Below, in pieces: positions 1 through 6,650 of a stretch of DNA of 14,395 nucleotides. Every line of letters begins with the position of its first letter. Position 1 is the first letter of the stretch. The notes under the pieces were generated by a model. That model had not been told where the DNA came from, did not search any database, and was given only the letters and a program-made list of their open reading frames with translations. Made by a program: the position numbers and the translations under genes. Origin of the DNA: an uncultured Saprospiraceae bacterium (GTDB lineage: Bacteria > Bacteroidota > Bacteroidia > Chitinophagales > Saprospiraceae); assembly GCA_937894165.1 (NCBI GenBank), contig CALCSX010000064.1, forward strand, positions 1 through 14,395. The letters are read 5' to 3'.

Positions 1-57
1 AGCGCTATTGACAAGAAAAGAGACGAAGTATCACGGAAAATAAACATTTTTAGATAG
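1..57 (+). CDS. C-terminal end of a + strand gene cut by the window edge
   Basis: Frame 1 is open from the first base to a TAG stop at 55-57 and reads SAIDKKRDEVSRKINIFR, a charged tail that looks coding. A strong + strand terminator begins 34 bases after the stop, which supports a + strand gene ending here. Frame 2 is also open, but only to 41-43, so the frame is not certain. Eighteen residues are too few to name a family. Confidence 0.45.
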   Translation, partial: SAIDKKRDEVSRKINIFR

Positions 58-90
58 AAATTGATTGCACCTGAGTAGTTACTTATTTTC

Positions 91-128
91 TATCCCCCTT
101 TGAGTTTTTCCGAGGGGGATATTTTTTT
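91..128 (+). terminator. Rho-independent terminator of the upstream + strand gene
   Basis: A perfect 9-bp stem pairs TATCCCCCT (91-99) with AGGGGGATA (113-121) around a 13-nt loop and is followed at once by a run of seven T (122-128). This is a textbook intrinsic terminator for + strand transcription. The stem abuts the stop codon of the minus-strand AAA+ gene (127-129). Read from that side the hairpin lacks a good T-run, so it would serve that gene less well. Confidence 0.85.
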
Positions 129-2754
129 AAGGCTTTAACCTTCTAAACCCTATCCCTTCTTTTCCAAAAGTGGCATTCATCCTATCCATATCGACCTTTT
201 TGATGTCACCGACAGTTATGACTTGCGTATTACTATCCATATTTTCCTCTGCTACCCGCAATTGATGGCTTCTATCAATAGCTTCCACCCATGTCCGCAC
301 TGTACGGGCATTTCCAAAATACTTATCTCGCTTCTTATGTAAATCATTCAAAAGTACCTCTAATTCTGTCTTTGCAGCTGAGCTCAACCTTAAATTCCTC
401 TCTTCAATCATCAATTCAGCAATTTTCAGCAATTCCTCTACTGAATAATCCTCAAATTTCATAATTTGATCAAATCTAGAGCTAAGCCCCGGATTAGACT
501 TTAAAAATTGGTTCATATTGTCCGGATATCCCGCTGCAAAGACAAAAAACTTGCCCCTGTCATCCTCCATCCGCTTCAAAAGTGTCTGTATCACCTCCGC
601 ACCAAAATCGTTGTGCTGGGAAGCACCACTCAAAGCATAGGCTTCGTCGATATAGAGCACGCCCCCAATGGCCTCATCTATCTTTTCACTAGTCTTAATC
701 GCCGTCTGACCTACAAATCCCGCTACCAAACCCTGCCTGTCCGTCTCCACCATATGCCCCCTCTCCAGTACCCCTAGCGCCTTGAAAATAGTCGCCAAAA
801 TCCTCGCTACCGTTGTCTTTCCCGTGCCCGGATTGCCCACAAAAAGGGTGTGAAAATGATATTTATACAGAATATCCGTGCCTCTAGATCGCTGATAACG
901 AATCAAATTGACCAACTCTTTAACACCTTTTTTAATTGATTCAATGCCAATCAGCTTATTCATATCCTCCAAAGCAGACTTCAATAAATTCTCATCAATA
1001 GGAATATCCGGCAAAGTAGTCCGCATGGTCAAAGTCAAATCCCTTACATCCTCCGATTCAATTCTTGAAATACTGTCAATACTAGCACTCTCAGGATGCT
1101 TCTGCTTCATAATCCGAAGCCCCAGATTCATCTTTGCATTTTCGATCAAATCATTTACAAGCCGAGCATTTCCAAAAGACCTGTCTCGTTTTCTATATGC
1201 TTTAACAACGATATCGTATAATTTCTCTCGCGCAGACTCAGACATCTCCACGCCCTTCTTATGCGCTGAAAAATCCGCTATTTGTATTAACTCCTGAGGA
1301 ATATAATCACGGAATTCATATTGATTCTTAAATCTGGACTTCAGACCGGGGTTGGAGTTGAGAAAATACTTCATTTCCTTCGGATAACCGGCGACAATAA
1401 TGGCCAGATCACCCTTCCCATTAGACATCTCCTTCACTAAAATCTCAATCACCTCCCGCCCGAAATCCTTTGAATCATCATTGGAACGAGCCAGAGCGTA
1501 AGCCTCATCAATAAATAAAACCCCGCCCCTGGCTGCCTCTATCGCCGCTTTGATTTTAGGAGCAGTCTGACCGATATACTCACCTACCAAATCCGATCGA
1601 TCAACCTCATGAACATGCCCTTTGCTCAGGAGATTCATCGACTTGTATAACTTACCCATCATTATAGCTACTGTAGTTTTCCCCGTCCCGGGATTGCCTA
1701 CAAATGCACAATGAATGTTCAAATCCTTCGGCTCATTCAAGCCTTTTGACTTCCTTAAATCAAGAAATTTGATGTATTTTGAATAATCAATGATTTTGGC
1801 TTTCACATGCTCCAGTCCCGTTAAGGAATTGAGCTCAGCTATCACCTCCTCAAAACCCAAATCTGTTTCTGGCTCAAGCATTGGATAGGGAGAAATCATT
1901 CCTTCATCTGCAAATACAATCTGTGGCTCACCTTCCTCCATACTATCTCCCACTTTCACATACATCAAAGCAATTGGCTTGTCTAAAAATATAACTTCAC
2001 AAGTATACAAGCCCTTCCGCCACGTTCCCTTCGCACTCGATCCCCATCCGGCCGAAATATTCACAATATTATCTGTCTTTTTGACTGTTTGCAATTTGAT
2101 AACCTGCCCCTTCACCTCACGCGCCTCAGTATAAAACTTTACAAACAATTCCATCTCCCAATTCTCATCCTTATTCTTGTTCAACAACTGAATTTCAGTA
2201 TAAATATACTGCGTCTCATCCCCATCGAAATTCTTCAAATAATTCCTGTCGCCCACCGATACATCATCGTAAGGGCCCTCGTACAATGCCAGAGATTCCA
2301 CCCGAAAATAAGGGTTTTCTCTTCCCGCCCTGTGATTAATAATATCTTCTATGTAAAAATACTTGGTACTTTCCTTGACACCATCAATCCAAACTTCCCA
2401 ATAGTAAGTACCTTTTTTCCAAAAATCACCTTGTTTTAAATTGCCCCAACCCTCGCGAAGATAGAAAACATGGTCATAACGACTTACTTTCCGCTTGTAT
2501 TCCAGTTTACATAAATTAGTAGATTTAGCATTAAGCACTGAATAACATCGAAGCTCAATATTTACTTCCCAGTCCTCAACATCAAAATTTTTATTATATA
2601 AAGATACTTCTACGTAGATATAAGAAGTATCCATTCGATTAAAAACCTGACGGTATTTCTTTTTATTCTCAGCGAGCCATTCTGTTGAAGAATAGACTTT
2701 TACCTCTTTAAACTTAAACTTTTTCTGCAATCTCGAAATATCCTTTTCCTGCAT
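127..2754 (-). CDS. Double CbbX/SpoVK-type AAA+ ATPase with duplicated N-terminal domain
   Basis: An 875-residue protein, probably cytosolic: no signal peptide or membrane segment is visible. Residues about 16-136 and 151-270 are diverged copies of one beta-rich domain (shared YIY(V/T)E, NKN, GWG and W(K/R)KG anchors). Two complete AAA+ modules follow at about 305-560 and 590-860. Walker A is GNPGTGKT at 353-360 and 640-647; Walker B is GGVLFIDEAYA (D416/E417) and GGVLYIDEAYA (D703/E704). Arginine-finger-type SRF motifs lie at R474 and R760, and FGNAR sensor-2-like motifs at R531 and R817. The GH.(H/V)E.DR, GQTA and AGYP...NPGL.SRF signatures are those of the CbbX/SpoVK/EccA-like clade. Such ATPases form hexamers that remodel or unfold proteins. 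The substrate is unknown; the N-terminal repeats are a natural recognition module (inference). It is a single gene divergent from the kdsC-like gene, with no partner beside it and no Rubisco gene visible. Confidence 0.9.
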   Translation of the reverse strand: MQEKDISRLQKKFKFKEVKVYSSTEWLAENKKKYRQVFNRMDTSYIYVEVSLYNKNFDVEDWEVNIELRCYSVLNAKSTNLCKLEYKRKVSRYDHVFYLREGWGNLKQGDFWKKGTYYWEVWIDGVKESTKYFYIEDIINHRAGRENPYFRVESLALYEGPYDDVSVGDRNYLKNFDGDETQYIYTEIQLLNKNKDENWEMELFVKFYTEAREVKGQVIKLQTVKKTDNIVNISAGWGSSAKGTWRKGLYTCEVIFLDKPIALMYVKVGDSMEEGEPQIVFADEGMISPYPMLEPETDLGFEEVIAELNSLTGLEHVKAKIIDYSKYIKFLDLRKSKGLNEPKDLNIHCAFVGNPGTGKTTVAIMMGKLYKSMNLLSKGHVHEVDRSDLVGEYIGQTAPKIKAAIEAARGGVLFIDEAYALARSNDDSKDFGREVIEILVKEMSNGKGDLAIIVAGYPKEMKYFLNSNPGLKSRFKNQYEFRDYIPQELIQIADFSAHKKGVEMSESAREKLYDIVVKAYRKRDRSFGNARLVNDLIENAKMNLGLRIMKQKHPESASIDSISRIESEDVRDLTLTMRTTLPDIPIDENLLKSALEDMNKLIGIESIKKGVKELVNLIRYQRSRGTDILYKYHFHTLFVGNPGTGKTTVARILATIFKALGVLERGHMVETDRQGLVAGFVGQTAIKTSEKIDEAIGGVLYIDEAYALSGASQHNDFGAEVIQTLLKRMEDDRGKFFVFAAGYPDNMNQFLKSNPGLSSRFDQIMKFEDYSVEELLKIAELMIEERNLRLSSAAKTELEVLLNDLHKKRDKYFGNARTVRTWVEAIDRSHQLRVAEENMDSNTQVITVGDIKKVDMDRMNATFGKEGIGFRRLKP

Positions 2755-2892
2755 ATTTATTAGTTTATCGACCGTATTTCAATCTTTAATTCTCCCTATT
2801 TATTGACAATTTAAACTTAATTTTTTAAAAACAGGTATACTATAGCACCTAGATTTAAATAAATTTCTAATTCAACAAAGAGAATTTAATTA

Positions 2893-2922
2893 TTGTATTA
2901 GTTACATCAAATCTGTATTTTG
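2893..2922 (+). promoter_or_regulatory. Possible Bacteroidota-type promoter for the phosphatase/prenyltransferase pair
   Basis: TTG at 2893-2895 is followed after 20 nt by TATTTTG at 2916-2922. This resembles the phylum's TTTG/TAnnTTTG pattern but is one base short in the -7 element. It ends 26 nt before the ATG at 2949. The 194-bp divergent spacer must also hold the promoter of the AAA+ gene, for which I find no convincing match. Confidence 0.3.
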
Positions 2923-2948
2923 TCCTCTTTTATCATAAGATCTTGTGA

Positions 2949-3449
2949 ATGCAATTAAATTTTCTACAAAGATTAAAGTCGGTTACCACTTTAATTTTCG
3001 ATGTTGATGGTGTCTTAACTGATGGTAATTTCTTGCTATCTGAAGATAGAAATCACTTGAGATTTATGAATACCAAGGATGGTTATGCGCTTCAAAAAGC
3101 GGTGAGAAGAGGTTACCTGATTGTTATTCTGTCCGGCAACCGAAATGAAGGAGCTAGAGCCAGATTTGAATCTCTTGGCATTACAAATATTTATTTAGGA
3201 CGGGATGATAAAGACGTGGTTGTAAAAGAAATCATTGCAGAGAATAGTTTAAATGCAGATCAGATACTTTATATGGGTGATGATATGCCTGATTTGAAAG
3301 CCATGAGATTGATTGGTCTTCCAATATGCCCCAGTGATGCTGCCATAGATGTTTTAGCATATTCTCATTATATTTCTCCCTATGGTGGAGGGAAAGGATG
3401 CGTGCGGGATATTCTGGAAAAACTTATGAAATTGAATAAGCAATGGTAG
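2949..3449 (+). CDS. kdsC: KdsC-like HAD-superfamily phosphatase
   Basis: A 166-residue capless HAD hydrolase of the KdsC/YrbI type, normally a cytosolic homotetramer that removes phosphate from 3-deoxy-D-manno-octulosonate 8-phosphate on the way to lipopolysaccharide Kdo. HAD motif I is FDVDGVLTDG, with D18 as predicted nucleophile and D20 as acid/base. Motif II is LSGN (S62), the motif III lysine is probably K88, and motif IV is GDDMPD (D111, D112, D115). The C-terminal YGGGKGCVRD (145-154) matches the KdsC tail that reaches into the neighbouring subunit. Length is normal for Bacteroidota members. Its stop overlaps the start of the downstream prenyltransferase by 7 nt, implying translational coupling. 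The family is clear; Kdo8P as the true substrate is assumed from homology, and another phosphorylated substrate is possible given the partner gene. Confidence 0.85.
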   Translation: MQLNFLQRLKSVTTLIFDVDGVLTDGNFLLSEDRNHLRFMNTKDGYALQKAVRRGYLIVILSGNRNEGARARFESLGITNIYLGRDDKDVVVKEIIAENSLNADQILYMGDDMPDLKAMRLIGLPICPSDAAIDVLAYSHYISPYGGGKGCVRDILEKLMKLNKQW

Positions 3450-4387
3450 CATTGAGCAAGGTGAAATATTATATCAAGGTATTAAGACCCGGCAATTTAC
3501 TGTTGATAATGGCTGCGCAATTCATTATCAAATGGTTGATTTTTGACCGGGTTTACTACGAATATGATATTGCCCCCACTTTTTCATTTTTTAATTTTTT
3601 CCTACTTTCAATCGTTACTCTTATAATTACAGGTGCCGGAAATTTAATCAATGACATCTTTGATTTAGAAACCGATGCTAATAACCCCGCCAAAAAACCT
3701 ACAGTGGGAATATACATATCCGTTTCAGATGCATGGAAATATTACGCCTCACTTCTTATTCTTGGAGCTGCTATTTCAGTATATTTAGCTTATAAATTAG
3801 ATTTTTGGAACTTTCTATATATCTATCCTTTAGCGCACTTGATACTTTTCATATACAGCAGGTATTTAAAAATGACACCCTTACTGGGAAATTTTGTCGT
3901 TGCAATCTTTATAGGCGCTTCATGTCTTGTTCTATGGCTGGCTGAATACAGATCCTATTTACTATTAATGGAGATAGCACCCAATTTAGCCACTGTACAA
4001 GCACAGCTTATTATTGGCTTTTCCTGCTTGGCGTATGTCATCAATTTTACTCGTGAAATAGTGAAAGATATGGAGGATTATGATGCCGACAAAAGTTCGA
4101 ATCTTCCTACCACCGCTGTGTATTTCGGTCTTCCACTTTGCAGAAAAATAGCGACACTATGGCTGATTGGTACCTTTTCGTTTTTATGGTTTTGGCAATA
4201 TGTTATTTCTCCTGATGTAGGTCATATCGCTTTTTGGTTCTTTCAATTGGTATTTATTCCCGCTTTCGCAGTGATAATGATACTATTCCTGTTGAAAAAT
4301 GATTCGCGCAACTACGGACGCGTTTCTTCCAGTTTGAAATATTTACAGCTTTTAGGATTAATTTATGTAGGACTTACGAATTTTTAA
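3443..4387 (+). CDS. UbiA-family prenyltransferase, geranylgeranylglycerol-phosphate geranylgeranyltransferase-like
   Basis: A 314-residue polytopic inner-membrane protein with about eight or nine hydrophobic segments. UbiA enzymes use Mg2+ bound by two Asp-rich motifs to move a prenyl group from its diphosphate to an acceptor. Both motifs are present: NDIFDLETD (N70, D71, D74, D78) and KDMEDYDAD (K208-D216). The N-terminal YIKVLRPGNLLLI and the ..REIVKDMEDYDAD.. form are characteristic of the digeranylgeranylglyceryl-phosphate synthase branch, which makes archaeal ether lipids and has homologues in Bacteroidota whose product is poorly known. Ubiquinone or menaquinone prenylation is less likely from these motifs but not excluded. 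The ATG lies inside the end of the upstream phosphatase gene (7-nt overlap), so the two are probably co-translated. The 3' end overlaps the convergent DUF3817 gene by 14 nt. Confidence 0.85.
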   Translation: MVALSKVKYYIKVLRPGNLLLIMAAQFIIKWLIFDRVYYEYDIAPTFSFFNFFLLSIVTLIITGAGNLINDIFDLETDANNPAKKPTVGIYISVSDAWKYYASLLILGAAISVYLAYKLDFWNFLYIYPLAHLILFIYSRYLKMTPLLGNFVVAIFIGASCLVLWLAEYRSYLLLMEIAPNLATVQAQLIIGFSCLAYVINFTREIVKDMEDYDADKSSNLPTTAVYFGLPLCRKIATLWLIGTFSFLWFWQYVISPDVGHIAFWFFQLVFIPAFAVIMILFLLKNDSRNYGRVSSSLKYLQLLGLIYVGLTNF

Positions 4388-4676
4388 GTGGCATATCGTA
4401 TCTGAAATACTTTTTTTCCACCCAAAAAGTACCAAATGGGATTAATGAGGCTGCCAAAGATATTAAAGTTGTTTTCATCTGCCACTTATCCCTCACTGCT
4501 AATATAAGAACTAAACTTACGTAAAGCATAAAAAACACCCCGTGCAACATCCCAACCACATAATTAGGACCTGCAATGTCCATCCCATATTTCAAAGGCA
4601 TGGTAAGCGCTAAAAGCAAATAAGTCACTCCTTCTATCCATGCTGTAATCCTTAATGTTCCTAATAAACTTGTCAT
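4374..4676 (-). CDS. DUF3817 family small membrane protein
   Basis: A 100-residue protein with three hydrophobic spans, at about residues 9-26, 38-62 and 67-86. The conserved pattern of an early R..AW.EG.(T/S) (R9, E15), a central H45 in GMLHG, and PFGTF (80-84) before a charged tail fits DUF3817, an integral membrane family of unknown function common in bacteria. Length is normal. It is transcribed against its neighbours: its last 14 nt overlap the end of the prenyltransferase gene, and it separates that gene from maf. A perfect -7 match (TATTTTTG, read on the minus strand) lies 23 nt upstream of the ATG, so it probably has its own promoter. I can assign no biochemical role. Confidence 0.8.
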   Translation of the reverse strand: MTSLLGTLRITAWIEGVTYLLLALTMPLKYGMDIAGPNYVVGMLHGVFFMLYVSLVLILAVRDKWQMKTTLISLAASLIPFGTFWVEKKYFRYDMPLKNS

Positions 4677-4698
4677 ATCAATTTCTAAATTTCAGGCT

Positions 4699-4706
4699 CA
4701 AAAATA
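4699..4706 (-). promoter_or_regulatory. Probable -7 element for the DUF3817 gene
   Basis: The minus strand reads TATTTTTG here, an exact fit to TAnnTTTG, 23 nt upstream of the start codon. No clear TTTG-type -33 element sits 19-21 nt further upstream, so support is partial. Confidence 0.4.
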
Positions 4707-4822
4707 AGACGCTTTCGCCACATTTCCTTCTAATTGATGGAAAATGACTTCGATTTTACACTATCTCCCCTTGAACATTTAACTTAGCAGCTGCAAATAT
4801 TATAAGTAAAAAGTCCATTTAG

Positions 4823-5401
4823 ATGTATAAAATTATTCTTGCTTCTCAATCCCCCCGCCGAGCTGAACTCCTGTCGATGCTGTGTTGCGAATTCACCAAA
4901 ATATCCTTAGACGTCAATGAAGTTTGGCCTGACAATCTGCCTTCAAAAGATGTCGCTTTTCATTTGGCTCGACTTAAATCAGATGCTTATCATTCCCGTC
5001 TTAAGAGGAACGAACTTCTTATTACTGCTGATTCAGTCGTTATCAGTAATGACAAAATCTTAGGAAAACCGGAAACTGAAGAGCAAGCCCGAGAGTATCT
5101 TAGAATGCTCTCCGATTCTGCTCATTTGGTTATAACTGCAGTTTGCTTAAGCACCACTAAAAAAACAATCACTTTTGATGAAACAGCGGAAGTTACATTC
5201 GCTCCTATTTCAGACAAGGAGATTGATTATTACATCAAAAACTTTAATCCTTTCGACAAAGCCGGAGCCTACGGCATCCAGGAATGGCTGGGGATGACGA
5301 AAGCCCTCTCTATCACCGGAACATATACCAACATCATGGGTTTGCCCACTGCAGCACTTTATAGGCAACTTGTAGTACACTTCCCTGAATATTTGAAGTA
5401 A
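4823..5401 (+). CDS. maf: Maf/YhdE-like nucleoside triphosphate pyrophosphatase
   Basis: A 192-residue cytosolic enzyme of the Maf family, which hydrolyses dTTP/UTP and modified nucleotides to the monophosphate plus pyrophosphate and is regarded as a house-cleaning enzyme. The family signature LASQSPRRAELL (6-17) opens the protein. The catalytic Asp is predicted at D70 in ITADSVV, with K82 in GKP. DKAGAYGIQ (145-153) and GTYTNIMGLP (166-175) complete the active site; these two motifs favour the dTTP/UTP-specific YhdE subgroup. Length is normal. It is not in an overlapping operon: 146 nt separate its ATG from the divergent DUF3817 start, and no convincing promoter was found there. The KdsC-like/UbiA/Maf neighbourhood is one I recall from other Bacteroidota, which suggests old linkage rather than shared chemistry. 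Confidence 0.92.
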   Translation: MYKIILASQSPRRAELLSMLCCEFTKISLDVNEVWPDNLPSKDVAFHLARLKSDAYHSRLKRNELLITADSVVISNDKILGKPETEEQAREYLRMLSDSAHLVITAVCLSTTKKTITFDETAEVTFAPISDKEIDYYIKNFNPFDKAGAYGIQEWLGMTKALSITGTYTNIMGLPTAALYRQLVVHFPEYLK

Positions 5402-5455
5402 TATTGGTTGTTTAAAATAATGGTTATTTGAATGATTAATTGTTCCTATTCTGCT

Positions 5456-5634
5456 GGCGCAGGTTTGTAACCTGTGCCTATTATGTTAATGGTCTCACTC
5501 CCAACCATTCAGTCTTATCATCATATCAGCTGTTTTCAGCTAGAGCTGGTTTGCGACCTGTGCTTTGCCTAATTTTGTTTTTGATAATTAAACATTTATA
5601 AACTTCTATAGGCGCAGATTTGCAAACTTTGTCC
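5456..5634. repeat. Three degenerate copies of a REP-like hairpin repeat
   Basis: In the 309-bp spacer between the convergent maf and nucleotidyltransferase genes, a 23-nt imperfect palindrome GGCGCAGGTTTGTAACCTGTGCC (5456-5478; two 10-nt arms, one mismatch, TGT loop) recurs in decayed form at about 5542-5565 (GAGCTGGTTTGCGACCTGTGC) and 5611-5634 (GGCGCAGATTTGCAAACTTTG). Spacing is uneven at about 85 and 70 nt. No transposase is nearby. I recall similar sequences from Bacteroidota intergenic regions but cannot search. The first copy could also act as a weak transcript end for maf. I see no gene in this spacer. Confidence 0.6.
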
Positions 5635-5660
5635 TCTAATAACCTCATCTCGGAAAATTC

Positions 5661-5695
5661 AAAAAACTAAAGGAGGCTTTTTACATCCTCCTTTA
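5661..5695 (-). terminator. Rho-independent terminator of the purM/nucleotidyltransferase operon
   Basis: A perfect 9-bp stem pairs TAAAGGAGG (5668-5676) with CCTCCTTTA (5687-5695) around a 10-nt loop. Read on the minus strand, the stem is followed by GTTTTTTG (5661-5667), a good T-run, and begins 16 nt after the nucleotidyltransferase stop. On the + strand the following ATAAAAAT is weak, so action on maf transcripts would be secondary. Confidence 0.8.
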
Positions 5696-5710
5696 ATAAA
5701 AATCCATTTT

Positions 5711-6619
5711 TTATCCTTCCAATAATCCCTCCGGATATTTCTTTTCTGCATGCAGCTTCTTAAACGCATCCTCCACCATCGTCCTGTCCTCCTTGTACGT
5801 CACACCATACCACTTATCCTCCGAAGTCAGTACCTTACATACACTGTCATGCTCATTTATCATCTCATCTACCAGTGTTGGAATATAATACTCCGCACTC
5901 TCTGACTTTTTATTTTCTTCCATAAAACTATGCAGGGATTTATCCAAATACTTAAAGATACTCGGATGAAAACCCCAAAAATTCATAGAAACAATGCTCT
6001 CCCCGCTCAATTCCTGCTCGCCTGAACCACTTGGATAAGAAATTTTACCCTCTTTTCTGGAAATCTTTGTACACTCTTTTACTCCGGTTAGATTGCTTTC
6101 ACTATCAACAGAACAAACTCCTCTGTTCACATCTCCATAATCTGATAATGTATTGTTTAAAACATAGCCCACCATTCCCATAACTTTCTCGGAAACTTCG
6201 GAATTCAAAAATTTATAAATAGTTCTGAATGCAGATTGTCCGTAATAATCATCAGCATTTATTATTGCAAAAGGCTCATCTACAGCCTCTCTAGCCACTA
6301 ACATGGCATGTCCCGTTCCCCAAGGTTTTGTTCTTTCTACCATTCCTTCAATTCCCTTGACCTCAGGATTTACTTCCTGAAAAACATATTCAACTTCGAC
6401 CTTTCCGGCTAATTTAGCATCAAAAATTCGGCGAAAATCCTCCTCAAATGACTTGCGTATTATAAAAACAACCTTATTGAACCCCGCTTGAATCGCATCG
6501 TACAATGAATGATCTATAATAGTTTCACCATTAGGACCAATTTCATCTATTTGTTTTAGCCCTCCATATCTACTTCCCATTCCTGCAGCAAGAATGACTA
6601 AACTTGTTTTATTTGACAT
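5711..6619 (-). CDS. Nucleotidyltransferase (sugar-phosphate NTP-transferase fold)
   Basis: A 302-residue cytosolic protein of the NTP_transferase group, which transfers a nucleotidyl group onto a sugar phosphate or similar alcohol phosphate with release of pyrophosphate. The nucleotide-binding signature LAAGMGSRYGGLKQ is at 10-23. KPWGTGHAML (98-107) is the usual base-contact segment, and INADDYYG (120-127) supplies the metal-binding aspartates. VSMNFWGF (210-217) is a further family motif. There is no left-handed beta-helix or acyltransferase tail, so it is a simple transferase, not a GlmU-type fusion. The sugar cannot be read from the sequence; hexose-1-phosphate is the common case, and choline-phosphate-type use also occurs in related proteins. 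It starts 31 nt after the purM-like stop on the same strand and shares its terminator, so the two are probably one operon. Confidence 0.85.
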   Translation of the reverse strand: MSNKTSLVILAAGMGSRYGGLKQIDEIGPNGETIIDHSLYDAIQAGFNKVVFIIRKSFEEDFRRIFDAKLAGKVEVEYVFQEVNPEVKGIEGMVERTKPWGTGHAMLVAREAVDEPFAIINADDYYGQSAFRTIYKFLNSEVSEKVMGMVGYVLNNTLSDYGDVNRGVCSVDSESNLTGVKECTKISRKEGKISYPSGSGEQELSGESIVSMNFWGFHPSIFKYLDKSLHSFMEENKKSESAEYYIPTLVDEMINEHDSVCKVLTSEDKWYGVTYKEDRTMVEDAFKKLHAEKKYPEGLLEG

Positions 6620-6650
6620 GATAAAGTTTTATAAATTTAAAAATAAGAGA

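Noticed and set aside
908..2439. Open frames on the + strand at 908-1297 and 2089-2439
   Set aside because: They lie wholly antisense to the AAA+ gene, whose protein has full conserved motifs throughout. Their translations show no recognisable domain.
127..2754. Rubisco activase CbbX
   Set aside because: Motifs match the clade, but the protein has two AAA+ modules and extra N-terminal domains, and no Rubisco or Calvin-cycle gene is visible.
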